64,000 nucleotides of DNA from positions 127,401-191,400 of the forward strand of contig CAUJGJ010000436.1 in NCBI GenBank assembly GCA_963170055.1. The letters run 5' to 3'. Each line of letters starts with the position of its first letter. Position 1 is the stretch's first letter. A program made the translations under genes and the position numbers. This document shows positions 11,675 through 24,600 of this stretch, one piece after another. A model generated the notes under the pieces. That model saw only the letters and a list, made by a program, of their open reading frames with translations. It was not told the origin of the DNA and did no database searches. The stretch is from Halisarca cf. caerulea. Taxonomy: Eukaryota; Porifera; Demospongiae; Chondrillida; Halisarcidae.

Positions 11675-14600
11675 AGCGCAAAATTGACAAAGTTCCTAAG
11701 ATATGACAAATGAAATAGTAATTTTAACTTTCTAAGAAAGTTAAGTTTAAAATGTTACAAAGTTTCAATAAGTTTTATCGCAAAGACAATTTTAGAAACA
11801 TATCTTTAAAATTAAGCAAAGCGCAAAATTGGCAAAGTTCCTAAGATTTGACAAATGAAATAGTAATTTTAACTTTCGAAGAAAGTTAAGTTTAAAATGT
11901 TACAAAGTTTCAATAAGTTTTATCGCAAAGACAATTTTAGAAACATATCTTTAAAATTAAGCAAAGCGCAAAATTGGCAAAGTTCCTAAGATTTGACAAA
12001 TGAAATAGTAATTTTAACTTTCTAAGAAAGTTAAGTTTAAAATGTTACAAAGTTTCAATAAGTTTTATCGCAAAGACAATTTTAGAAACATATCTTTAAA
12101 ATTAAGCAAAGCGCAAAATTGGCAAAGTTCCTAAGATATGACAAATGAAATAGTAATTTTAACTTTCGAAGAAAGTTAAGTTTAAAATGTTACAAAGTTT
12201 CAATAAGTTTTATCGCAAAGACAATTTTAGAAACATATCTTTAAAATTAAGCAAAGCGCAAAATTGGCAAAGTTCCTAAGATATGACAAATGAAATAGTA
12301 ATTTGAACTTTCTAAGAAAGTTAAGTTTAAAATGTTACAAAGTTTCAATAAGTTTTATCGCAAAGACAATTTTAGAAACATAACTTTAAAATTAAGCAAA
12401 GCGCAAAATTGGCAAAGTTCCTAAGATATGACAAATGAAATAGTAATTTGAACTTTCGAAGAAAGTTAAGTTTAAAATGTTACAAAGTTTCAATAAGTTT
12501 TATCGCAAAGACAATTTTAGAAACATATCTTTAAAATTAAGCAAAGCGCAAAATTGGCAAAGTTCCTAAGATATGACAAATGAAATAGTAATTTGAACTT
12601 TCTAAGAAAGTTAAGTTTAAAATGTTACAAAGTTTCAATACGTTTTATCGCAAAGACAATTTTAGAAACATAACTTTAAAATTAAGCAAAGCGCAAAATT
12701 GGCAAAGTTCCTAAGATATGACAAATGAAATAGTAATTTGAACTTTCTAAGAAAGTTAAGTTTAAAATGTTACAAAGTTTCAATAAGTTTTATCGCAAAG
12801 ACAATTTTAGAAACATATCTTTAAAATTAAGCAAAGCGCAAAATTGGCAAAGTTCCTAAGATATGACAAATGAAATAGTAATTTGAACTTTCTAAGAAAG
12901 TTAAGTTTAAAATGTTACAAAGTTTCAATAAGTTTTATCGCAAAGACAATTTTAGAAACATAACTTTAAAATTAAGCAAAGCGCAAAATTGGCAAAGTTG
13001 CTAAGATATGACAAATGAAATAGTAATTTTAACTTTCTAAGAAAGTTAAGTTTAAAATGTTACAAAGTTTCAATAAGTTTTATCGCAAAGACAATTTTAG
13101 AAACATAACTTTAAAATTAAGCAAAGCGCAAAATTGGCAAAGTTCCTAAGATATGACAAATGAAATAGTAATTTGAACTTTCTAAGAAAGTTAAGTTTAA
13201 AATGTTACAAAGTTTCAATAAGTTTTATCGCAAAGACAATTTTAGAAACATAACTTTAAAATTAAGCAAAGCGCAAAATTGGCAAAGTTCCTAAGATATG
13301 ACAAATGAAATAGTAATTTGAACTTTCTAAGAAAGTTAAGTTTAAAATGTTACAAAGTTTCAATAAGTTTTATCGCAAAGACAATTTTAGAAACATATCT
13401 TTAAAATTAAGCAAAGCGCAAAATTGGCAAAGTTCCTAAGATATGACAAATGAAATAGTAATTTTAACTTTCTAAGAAAGTTAAGTTTAAAATGTTACAA
13501 AGTTTCAATAAGTTTTATCGCAAAGACAATTTTAGAAACATATCTTTAAAATTAAGCAAAGCGCAAAATTGGCAAAGTTCCTAAGATATGACAAATGAAA
13601 TAGTAATTTTAACTTTCGAAGAAAGTTAAGTTTAAAATGTTACAAAGTTTCAATAAGTTTTATCGCAAAGACAATTTTAGAAACATATCTTTAAAATTAA
13701 GCAAAGCGCAAAATTGGCAAAGTTCCTAAGATATGACAAATGAAATAGTAATTTTAACTTTCTAAGAAAGTTAAGTTTAAAATGTTACAAAGTTTCAATA
13801 AGTTTTATCGCAAAGACAATTTTAGAAACATATCTTTAAAATTAAGCAAAGCGCAAAATTGGCAAAGTTCCTAAGATATGACAAATGAAATAGTAATTTT
13901 AACTTTCTAAGAAAGTTAAGTTTAAAATGTTACAAAGTTTCAATAAGTTTTATCGCAAAGACAATTTTAGAAACATATCTTTAAAATTAAGCAAAGCGCA
14001 AAATTGGCAAAGTTCCTAAGATATGACAAATGAAATAGTAATTTTAACTTTCGAAGAAAGTTAAGTTTAAAATGTTACAAAGTTTCAATAAGTTTTATCG
14101 CAAAGACAATTTTAGAAACATATCTTTAAAATTAAGCAAAGCGCAAAATTGGCAAAGTTCCTAAGATATGACAAATGAAATAGTAATTTGAACTTTCTAA
14201 GAAAGTTAAGTTTAAAATGTTACAAAGTTTCAATAAGTTTTATCGCAAAGACAATTTTAGAAACATAACTTTAAAATTAAGCAAAGCGCAAAATTGGCAA
14301 AGTTCCTAAGATATGACAAATGAAATAGTAATTTTAACTTTCGAAGAAAGTTAAGTTTAAAATGTTACAAAGTTTCAATAAGTTTTATCGCAAAGACAAT
14401 TTTAGAAACATATCTTTAAAATTAAGCAAAGCGCAAAATTGGCAAAGTTCCTAAGATATGACAAATGAAATAGTAATTTTAACTTTCTAAGAAAGTTAAG
14501 TTTAAAATGTTACAAAGTTTCAATAAGTTTTATCGCAAAGACAATTTTAGAAACATAACTTTAAAATTAAGCAAAGCGCAAAATTGGCAAAGTTCCTAAG

Positions 14601-17329
14601 ATATGACAAATGAAATAGTAATTTGAACTTTCTAAGAAAGTTAAGTTTAAAATGTTACAAAGTTTCAATAAGTTTTATCGCAAAGACAATTTTAGAAACA
14701 TATCTTTAAAATTAAGCAAAGCGCAAAATTGGCAAAGTTCCTAAGATATGACAAATGAAATAGTAATTTGAACTTTCTAAGAAAGTTAAGTTTAAAATGT
14801 TACAAAGTTTCAATAAGTTTTATCGCAAAGACAATTTTAGAAACATAACTTTAAAATTAAGCAAAGCGCAAAATTGGCAAAGTTCCTAAGATATGACAAA
14901 TGAAATAGTAATTTGAACTTTCTAAGAAAGTTAAGTTTAAAATGTTACAAAGTTTCAATAAGTTTTATCGCAAAGACAATTTTAGAAACATAACTTTAAA
15001 ATTAAGCAAAGCGCAAAATTGGCAAAGTTGCTAAGATATGACAAATGAAATAGTAATTTTAACTTTCTAAGAAAGTTAAGTTTAAAATGTTACAAAGTTT
15101 CAATAAGTTTTATCGCAAAGACAATTTTAGAAACATACCTTTAAAATTAAGCAAAGCGCAAAATTGGCAAAGTTCCTAAGATATGACAAATGAAATAGTA
15201 ATTTGAACTTTCTAAGAAAGTTAAGTTTAAAATGTTACAAAGTTTCAATAAGTTTTATCGCAAAGACAATTTTAGAAACATAACTTTAAAATTAAGCAAA
15301 GCGCAAAATTGGCAAAGTTCCTAAGATATGACAAATGAAATAGTAATTTGAACTTTCTAAGAAAGTTAAGTTTAAAATGTTACAAAGTTTCAATAAGTTT
15401 TATCGCAAAGAAAATTTTAGAAACATATCTTTAAAATTAAGCAAAGCGCAAAATTGGCAAAGTTCCTAAGATATGACAAATGAAATAGTAATTTTAACTT
15501 TCTAAGAAAGTTAAGTTTAAAATGTTACAAAGTTTCAATAAGTTTTATCACAAAGACAATTTTAGAAACATAACTTTAAAATTAAGCAAAGCGCAAAATT
15601 GGCAAAGTTGCTAAGATATGACAAATGAAATAGTAATTTTAACTTTCTAAGAAAGTTAAGTTTAAAATGTTACAAAGTTTCAATAAGTTTTATCGCAAAG
15701 ACAATTTTAGAAACATAACTTTAAAATTAAGCAAAGCGCAAAATTGGCAAAGTTCCTAAGATATGACAAATGAAATAGTAATTTGAACTTTCTAAGAAAG
15801 TTAAGTTTAAAATGTTACAAAGTTTCAATAAGTTTTATCGCAAAGACAATTTTAGAAACATATCTTTAAAATTAAGCAAAGCGCAAAATTGGCAAAGTTC
15901 CTAAGATATGACAAATGAAATAGTAATTTTAACTTTCTAAGAAAGTTAAGTTTAAAATGTTACAAAGTTTCAATAAGTTTTATCGCAAAGACAATTTTAG
16001 AAACATATCTTTAAAATTAAGCAAAGCGCAAAATTGGCAAAGTTCCTAAGATATGACAAATGAAATAGCAATTTTAACTTTCTAAGAAAGTTAAGTTTAA
16101 AATGTTACAAAGTTTCAATAAGTTTTATCGCAAAGACAATTTTAGAAACATAACTTTAAAATTAAGCAAAGCGCAAAATTGGCAAAGTTCCTAAGATATG
16201 ACAAATGAAATAGTAATTTTAACTTTCTAAGAAAGTTAAGTTTAAAATGTTACAAAGTTTCAATAAGTTTTATCGCAAAGACAATTTTAGAAACATAACT
16301 TTAAAATTAAGCAAAGTGCAAAATTGGCAAAGTTCCTAAGATATGACAAATGAAATAGTAATTTTAACTTTCTAAGAAAGTTAAGTTTAAAATGTTACAA
16401 AGTTTCAATAAGTTTTATCGCAAAGACAATTTTAGAAACATATCTTTAAAATTAAGCAAAGCGCAAAATTGACAAAGTTCCTAAGATATGACAAATGAAA
16501 TAGTAATTTTAACTTTCTAAGAAAGTTAAGTTGAAAATGTTACAAAGTTTCAATAAGTTTTATCGCAAAGACAATTTTAGAAACATAACTTTAAAATTAA
16601 GGAAAGTGCAAAATTGGCAAAGTTGCTAAGATATGACAAATGAAATAGTAATTTTAACTTTCTAAGAAAGTTAAGTTTAAAATGTTACAAAGTTTCAATA
16701 AGTTTTATCGCAAAGACAATTTTATAAACATAACTTTAAAATTAAGCAAAGCGCAAAATTGGCAAAGTTCCTAAGATATGACAAATGAAATAGTAATTTG
16801 AACTTTCTAAGAAAGTTAAGTTTAAAATGTTACAAAGTTTCAATAAGTTTTATCGCAAAGACAATTTTAGAAACATAACTTTAAAATTAAGCAAAGTGCA
16901 AAATTGGCAAAGTTGCTAAGATATGACAAATGAAATAGTAATTTTAACTTTCTAAGAAAGTTAAGTTTAAAATGTTACAAAGTTTCAATAAGTTTTATCG
17001 CAAAGACAATTTTAGAAACATATCTTTAAAATTAAGCAAAGCGCAAAATTGGCAAAGTTGCTAAGATATGACAAATGAAATAGTAATTTTAACTTTCTAA
17101 GAAAGTTAAGTTTAAAATGTTACAAAGTTTCAATAAGTTTTATCGCAAAGACAATTTTAGAAACATAACTTTAAAATTAAGCAAAGCGCAAAATTGGCAA
17201 AGTTCCTAAGATATGACAAATGAAATAGTAATTTTAACTTTCTAAGAAAGTTAAGTTTAAAATGTTACAAAGTTTCAATAAGTTTTATCGCAAAGACAAT
17301 TTTAGAAACATAACTTTAAAATTAAGCAA
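11675..17329 (+). repeat. Weakly ordered satellite domain of plain 145-bp monomers
   Basis: Every unit here is 145 bp. From 11675 to 16314 all have C at position 3; the first T-type unit returns at 16315. Units vary mainly at 51 (T/G), 59 (T/G) and 129 (A/T/C), with TTCGAAG units at 11820, 12110, 12400, 13560, 13995 and 14285. A partial match at 14-monomer spacing (12835 versus 14865) is visible but imperfect, and no tight higher-order repeat stands out. Private changes include CAATACG (12545 unit), AAAGAAAATTTT (15300 unit), ATCACAAAG (15445 unit) and ATAGCAATTTT (16025 unit). This may be older or less recently homogenised than its flanks. Confidence 0.8.
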
Positions 17330-17481
17330 AGTGCAAAATTGGCAAAGTTTCTAAGATATGACAAATGACAAATGAAATAGTAATTTTAACTTTCTAAGAA
17401 AGTTAAGTTTAAAATGTTACAAAGTTTCAATAAGTTTTATCGCAAAGACAATTTTAGAAACATATCTTTAAAATTAAGCAA
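17330..17481 (+). repeat. Isolated 152-bp monomer at a domain boundary
   Basis: This unit has T at 3, TTCTAAG and the doubled GACAAAT, the same haplotype as the thirteen 152-bp units between 436 and 11674. It is the only such unit right of 11.7 kb, and it directly precedes a CCTTAG and GAAAAATG unit, the same partner order as in the 4.5-9.2 kb domain. It is best read as the left end of an ancient copy of that domain from which the next higher-order repeat grew. Confidence 0.88.
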
Positions 17482-20400
17482 AGCGCAAAATTGACAAAGT
17501 TCCTTAGATATGAAAAATGAAATAGTAATTTTAACTTTCTAAGAAAGTTAAGTTTAAAATGTTACAAAGTTTCAATAAGTTTTATCGCAAAGACAATTTT
17601 AGAAACATATCTTTAAAATTAAGCAAAGCGCAAAATTGGCAAAGTTCCTAAGATATGACAAATGAAATAGTAATTTGAACTTTCTAAGAAAGTTAAGTTT
17701 AAAATGTTACAAAGTTTCAATAATTTTTATCGTAAAGACAATTTTAGAAATATAACTTTAAAATTAAGCAAAGCGCAAAATTGGCAAAGTTCCTAAGATA
17801 TGACAAATGAAATAGTAATTTTAACTTTTTAAGAAAGTTAAGTTTAAAATGTTACAAAGTTTCAATAAGTTTTATCGCAAAGACAATTTTAGAAACATAT
17901 CTTTAAAATTTAGCAAAGCGCAAAATTGGCAAAGTTCCTAAGATATGACAAATGAAATAGTAATTTTAACTTTCTAAGAAAGTTAAGTTTAAAATGTTAC
18001 AAAGTTTCAATAAGTTTTATCGCAAAGACAATTTTAGAAACATAACTTTAAAATTAAGCAAAGCGCAAAATTGTCAAAGTTCCTAAGATATGACAAATAA
18101 AATAGTAATTTGAACTTTCTAAGAAAGTTAAGTTTAAAATGTTACAAAGTTTCAATAAGTTTTATCGCAAAGACAATTTTAGAAACATATCTTTAAAATT
18201 AAGCAAAGCGCAAAATTGCCAAAGTTCCTAAGATATGACAAATGAAATAGTAATTTTAACTTTCTAAGAAAGTTAAGTTTAAAATGTTACAAAGTTTCAA
18301 TAAGTTTTATCGCAAAGACAATTTTAGAAACATATCTTTAAAATTAAGCAAAGCGCAAAATTGACAAAGTTCCTTAGATATGAAAAATGAAATAGTAATT
18401 TTAACTTTCTAAGAAAGTTAAGTTTAAAATGTTACAAAGTTTCAATAAGTTTTATCGCAAAGACAATTTTAGAAACATATCTTTAAAATTAAGCAAAGCG
18501 CAAAATTGGCAAAGTTCCTAAGATATGACAAATGAAATAGTAATTTGAACTTTCTAAGAAAGTTAAGTTTAAAATGTTACAAAGTTTCAATAATTTTTAT
18601 CGTAAAGACAATTTTAGAAATATAACTTTAAAATTAAGCAAAGCGCAAAATTGGCAAAGTTCCTAAGATATGACAAATGAAATAGTAATTTTAACTTTTT
18701 AAGAAAGTTAAGTTTAAAATGTTACAAAGTTTCAATAAGTTTTATCGCAAAGACAATTTTAGAAACATATCTTTAAAATTTAGCAAAGCGCAAAATTGGC
18801 AAAGTTCCTAAGATATGACAAATGAAATAGTAATTTTAACTTTCTAAGAAAGTTAAGTTTAAAATGTTACAAAGTTTCAATAAGTTTTATCGCAAAGACA
18901 ATTTTAGAAACATAACTTTAAAATTAAGCAAAGCGCAAAATTGTCAAAGTTCCTAAGATATGACAAATAAAATAGTAATTTGAACTTTCTAAGAAAGTTA
19001 AGTTTAAAATGTTACAAAGTTTCAATAAGTTTTATCGCAAAGACAATTTTAGAAACATATCTTTAAAATTAAGCAAAGCGCAAAATTGCCAAAGTTCCTA
19101 AGATATGACAAATGAAATAGTAATTTTAACTTTCTAAGAAAGTTAAGTTTAAAATGTTACAAAGTTTCAATAAGTTTTATCGCAAAGACAATTTTAGAAA
19201 CATATCTTTAAAATTAAGCAAAGCGCAAAATTGGCAAAGTTCCTAAGATATGACAAATGAAATAGTAATTTGAACTTTCTAAGAAAGTTAAGTTTAAAAT
19301 GTTACAAAGTTTCAATAATTTTTATCGTAAAGACAATTTTAGAAATATAACTTTAAAATTAAGCAAAGCGCAAAATTGGCAAAGTTCCTAAGATATGACA
19401 AATGAAATAGTAATTTTAACTTTTTAAGAAAGTTAAGTTTAAAATGTTACAAAGTTTCAATAAGTTTTATCGCAAAGACAATTTTAGAAACATATCTTTA
19501 AAATTTAGCAAAGCGCAAAATTGGCAAAGTTCCTAAGATATGACAAATGAAATAGTAATTTTAACTTTCTAAGAAAGTTAAGTTTAAAATGTTACAAAGT
19601 TTCAATAAGTTTTATCGCAAAGACAATTTTAGAAACATAACTTTAAAATTAAGCAAAGCGCAAAATTGTCAAAGTTCCTAAGATATGACAAATAAAATAG
19701 TAATTTGAACTTTCTAAGAAAGTTAAGTTTAAAATGTTACAAAGTTTCAATAAGTTTTATCGCAAAGACAATTTTAGAAACATATCTTTAAAATTAAGCA
19801 AAGCGCAAAATTGCCAAAGTTCCTAAGATATGACAAATGAAATAGTAATTTTAACTTTCTAAGAAAGTTAAGTTTAAAATGTTACAAAGTTTCAATAAGT
19901 TTTATCGCAAAGACAATTTTAGAAACATATCTTTAAAATTAAGCAAAGCGCAAAATTGACAAAGTTCCTTAGATATGAAAAATGAAATAGTAATTTTAAC
20001 TTTCTAAGAAAGTTAAGTTTAAAATGTTACAAAGTTTCAATAAGTTTTATCGCAAAGACAATTTTAGAAACATATCTTTAAAATTAAGCAAAGCGCAAAA
20101 TTGGCAAAGTTCCTAAGATATGACAAATGAAATAGTAATTTGAACTTTCTAAGAAAGTTAAGTTTAAAATGTTACAAAGTTTCAATAATTTTTATCGTAA
20201 AGACAATTTTAGAAATATAACTTTAAAATTAAGCAAAGCGCAAAATTGGCAAAGTTCCTAAGATATGACAAATGAAATAGTAATTTTAACTTTTTAAGAA
20301 AGTTAAGTTTAAAATGTTACAAAGTTTCAATAAGTTTTATCGCAAAGACAATTTTAGAAACATATCTTTAAAATTTAGCAAAGCGCAAAATTGGCAAAGT

Positions 20401-21686
20401 TCCTAAGATATGACAAATGAAATAGTAATTTTAACTTTCTAAGAAAGTTAAGTTTAAAATGTTACAAAGTTTCAATAAGTTTTATCGCAAAGACAATTTT
20501 AGAAACATAACTTTAAAATTAAGCAAAGCGCAAAATTGTCAAAGTTCCTAAGATATGACAAATAAAATAGTAATTTGAACTTTCTAAGAAAGTTAAGTTT
20601 AAAATGTTACAAAGTTTCAATAAGTTTTATCGCAAAGACAATTTTAGAAACATATCTTTAAAATTAAGCAAAGCGCAAAATTGCCAAAGTTCCTAAGATA
20701 TGACAAATGAAATAGTAATTTTAACTTTCTAAGAAAGTTAAGTTTAAAATGTTACAAAGTTTCAATAAGTTTTATCGCAAAGACAATTTTAGAAACATAT
20801 CTTTAAAATTAAGCAAAGCGCAAAATTGACAAAGTTCCTTAGATATGAAAAATGAAATAGTAATTTTAACTTTCTAAGAAAGTTAAGTTTAAAATGTTAC
20901 AAAGTTTCAATAAGTTTTATCGCAAAGACAATTTTAGAAACATATCTTTAAAATTAAGCAAAGCGCAAAATTGGCAAAGTTCCTAAGATATGACAAATGA
21001 AATAGTAATTTGAACTTTCTAAGAAAGTTAAGTTTAAAATGTTACAAAGTTTCAATAATTTTTATCGTAAAGACAATTTTAGAAATATAACTTTAAAATT
21101 AAGCAAAGCGCAAAATTGGCAAAGTTCCTAAGATATGACAAATGAAATAGTAATTTTAACTTTTTAAGAAAGTTAAGTTTAAAATGTTACAAAGTTTCAA
21201 TAAGTTTTATCGCAAAGACAATTTTAGAAACATATCTTTAAAATTTAGCAAAGCGCAAAATTGGCAAAGTTCCTAAGATATGACAAATGAAATAGTAATT
21301 TTAACTTTCTAAGAAAGTTAAGTTTAAAATGTTACAAAGTTTCAATAAGTTTTATCGCAAAGACAATTTTAGAAACATAACTTTAAAATTAAGCAAAGCG
21401 CAAAATTGTCAAAGTTCCTAAAATATGACAAATAAAATAGTAATTTGAACTTTCTAAGAAAGTTAAGTTTAAAATGTTACAAAGTTTCAATAAGTTTTAT
21501 CGCAAAGACAATTTTAGAAACATATCTTTAAAATTAAGCAAAGCGCAAAATTGCCAAAGTTCCTAAGATATGACAAATGAAATAGTAATTTTAACTTTCT
21601 AAGAAAGTTAAGTTTAAAATGTTACAAAGTTTCAATAAGTTTTATCGCAAAGACAATTTTAGAAACATAACTTTAAAATTAAGCAA
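17482..21686 (+). repeat. 870-bp six-monomer higher-order repeat, four full copies and one five-monomer copy
   Basis: Full copies are 17482-18351, 18352-19221, 19947-20816 and 20817-21686; 19222-19946 is a 725-bp copy lacking the first monomer. Order: (1) TTGACAAAG, CCTTAG and GAAAAATG; (2) AATAATTTTT, CGTAAAG and AAATATAAC with G at 51; (3) AACTTTTTAAG with T at 140; (4) plain, A at 129; (5) TTGTCAAAG with ACAAATAAAATAG; (6) TTGCCAAAG. Copies are almost identical; one private change, CTAAAATATG in the 21397 unit, was noticed. The loss of exactly one monomer in copy three is what unequal exchange in register would give. Confidence 0.93.
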
Positions 21687-24600
21687 AGCGCAAAATTGGC
21701 AAAGTTGCTAAGATATGACAAATGAAATAGTAATTTTAACTTTCTAAGAAATTTAAGTTTAAAATGTTACAAAGTTTCAATAAGTTTTATCGCAAAGACA
21801 ATTTTAGAAACATATCTTTAAAATTAAGCAAAGCGCAAAATTGGCAAAGTTCCTAAGATATGACAAATGAAATAGTAATTTGAACTTTCTAAGAAAGTTA
21901 AGTTTAAAATGTTACAAAGTTTCAATAAGTTTTATCGCAAAGACAATTTTAGAAACATATCTTTAAAATTAAGCAAAGCGCAAAATTGGCAAAGTTCCTA
22001 AGATTTGACAAATGAAATAGTAATTTTAACTTTCTAAGAAAGTTAAGTTTAAAATGTTACAAAGTTTCAATAAGTTTTATCGCAAAGACAATTTTAGAAA
22101 CATACCTTTAAAATTAAGCAAAGTGCAAAATTGGCAAAGTTGCTAAGATATGACAAATGAAATAGTAATTTTAACTTTCTAAGAAAGTTAAGTTTAAAAT
22201 GTTACAAAGTTTCAATAAGTTTTATCGCAAAGACAATTTTAGAAACATAACTTTAAAATTAAGCAAAGCGCAAAATTGTCAAAGTTCCTAAGATATGACA
22301 AATAAAATAGTAATTTGAACTTTCTAAGAAAGTTAAGTTTAAAATGTTACAAAGTTTCAATAAGTTTTATCGCAGACAATTTTAGAAACATATCTTTAAA
22401 ATTAAGCAAAGCGCAAAATTGCCAAAGTTCCTAAGATATGACAAATGAAATAGTAATTTTAACTTTCTAAGAAAGTTAAGTTTAAAATGTTACAAAGTTT
22501 CAATAAGTTTTATCGCAAAGACAATTTTAGAAACATAACTTTAAAATTAAGCAAAGCGCAAAATTGGCAAAGTTGCTAAGATATGACAAATGAAATAGTA
22601 ATTTTAACTTTCTAAGAAATTTAAGTTTAAAATGTTACAAAGTTTCAATAAGTTTTATCGCAAAGACAATTTTAGAAACATATCTTTAAAATTAAGCAAA
22701 GCGCAAAATTGGCAAAGTTCCTAAGATATGACAAATGAAATAGTAATTTGAACTTTCTAAGAAAGTTAAGTTTAAAATGTTACAAAGTTTCAATAAGTTT
22801 TATCGCAAAGACAATTTTAGAAACATACCTTTAAAATTAAGCAAAGCGCAAAATTGGCAAAGTTCCTAAGATATGACAAATGAAATAGTAATTTGAACTT
22901 TCTAAGAAAGTTAAGTTTAAAATGTTACAAAGTTTCAATAATTTTTATCGTAAAGACAATTTTAGAAATATAACTTTAAAATTAAGCAAAGCGCAAAATT
23001 GGCAAAGTTCCTAAGATATGACAAATGAAATAGTAATTTTAACTTTTTAAGAAAGTTAAGTTTAAAATGTTACAAAGTTTCAATAAGTTTTATCGCAAAG
23101 ACAATTTTAGAAACATATCTTTAAAATTTAGCAAAGCGCAAAATTGGCAAAGTTCCTAAGATATGACAAATGAAATAGTAATTTTAACTTTCTAAGAAAG
23201 TTAAGTTTAAAATGTTACAAAGTTTCAATAAGTTTTATCGCAAAGACAATTTTAGAAACATAACTTTAAAATTAAGCAAAGCGCAAAATTGTCAAAGTTC
23301 CTAAGATATGACAAATAAAATAGTAATTTGAACTTTCTAAGAAAGTTAAGTTTAAAATGTTACAAAGTTTCAATAAGTTTTATCGCAAAGACAATTTTAG
23401 AAACATATCTTTAAAATTAAGCAAAGCGCAAAATTGCCAAAGTTCCTAAGATATGACAAATGAAATAGTAATTTTAACTTTCTAAGAAAGTTAAGTTTAA
23501 AATGTTACAAAGTTTCAATAAGTTTTATCGCAAAGACAATTTTAGAAACATAACTTTAAAATTAAGCAAAGCGCAAAATTGGCAAAGTTGCTAAGATATG
23601 ACAAATGAAATAGTAATTTTAACTTTCTAAGAAATTTAAGTTTAAAATGTTACAAAGTTTCAATAAGTTTTATCGCAAAGACAATTTTAGAAACATATCT
23701 TTAAAATTAAGCAAAGCGCAAAATTGGCAAAGTTCCTAAGATATGACAAATGAAATAGTAATTTGAACTTTCTAAGAAAGTTAAGTTTAAAATGTTACAA
23801 AGTTTCAATAAGTTTTATCGCAAAGACAATTTTAGAAACATATCTTTAAAATTAAGCAAAGCGCAAAATTGGCAAAGTTCCTAAGATTTGACAAATGAAA
23901 TAGTAATTTTAACTTTCTAAGAAAGTTAAGTTTAAAATGTTACAAAGTTTCAATAAGTTTTATCGCAAAGACAATTTTAGAAACATACCTTTAAAATTAA
24001 GCAAAGTGCAAAATTGGCAAAGTTGCTAAGATATGACAAATGAAATAGTAATTTGAACTTTCTAAGAAAGTTAAGTTTAAAATGTTACAAAGTTTCAATA
24101 AGTTTTATCGCAAAGACAATTTTAGAAACATATCTTTAAAATTAAGCAAAGCGCAAAATTGCCAAAGTTCCTAAGATATGACAAATGAAATAGTAATTTT
24201 AACTTTCTAAGAAAGTTAAGTTTAAAATGTTACAAAGTTTCAATAAGTTTTATCGCAAAGACAATTTTAGAAACATATCTTTAAAATTAAGCAAAGCGCA
24301 AAATTGACAAAGTTCCTTAGATATGAAAAATGAAATAGTAATTTTAACTTTCTAAGAAAGTTAAGTTTAAAATGTTACAAAGTTTCAATAAGTTTTATCG
24401 CAAAGACAATTTTAGAAACATATCTTTAAAATTAAGCAAAGCGCAAAATTGGCAAAGTTCCTAAAATATGACAAATGAAATAGTAATTTGAACTTTCTAA
24501 GAAAGTTAAGTTTAAAATGTTACAAAGTTTCAATAATTTTTATCGTAAAGACAATTTTAGAAATATAACTTTAAAATTAAGCAAAGCGCAAAATTGGCAA

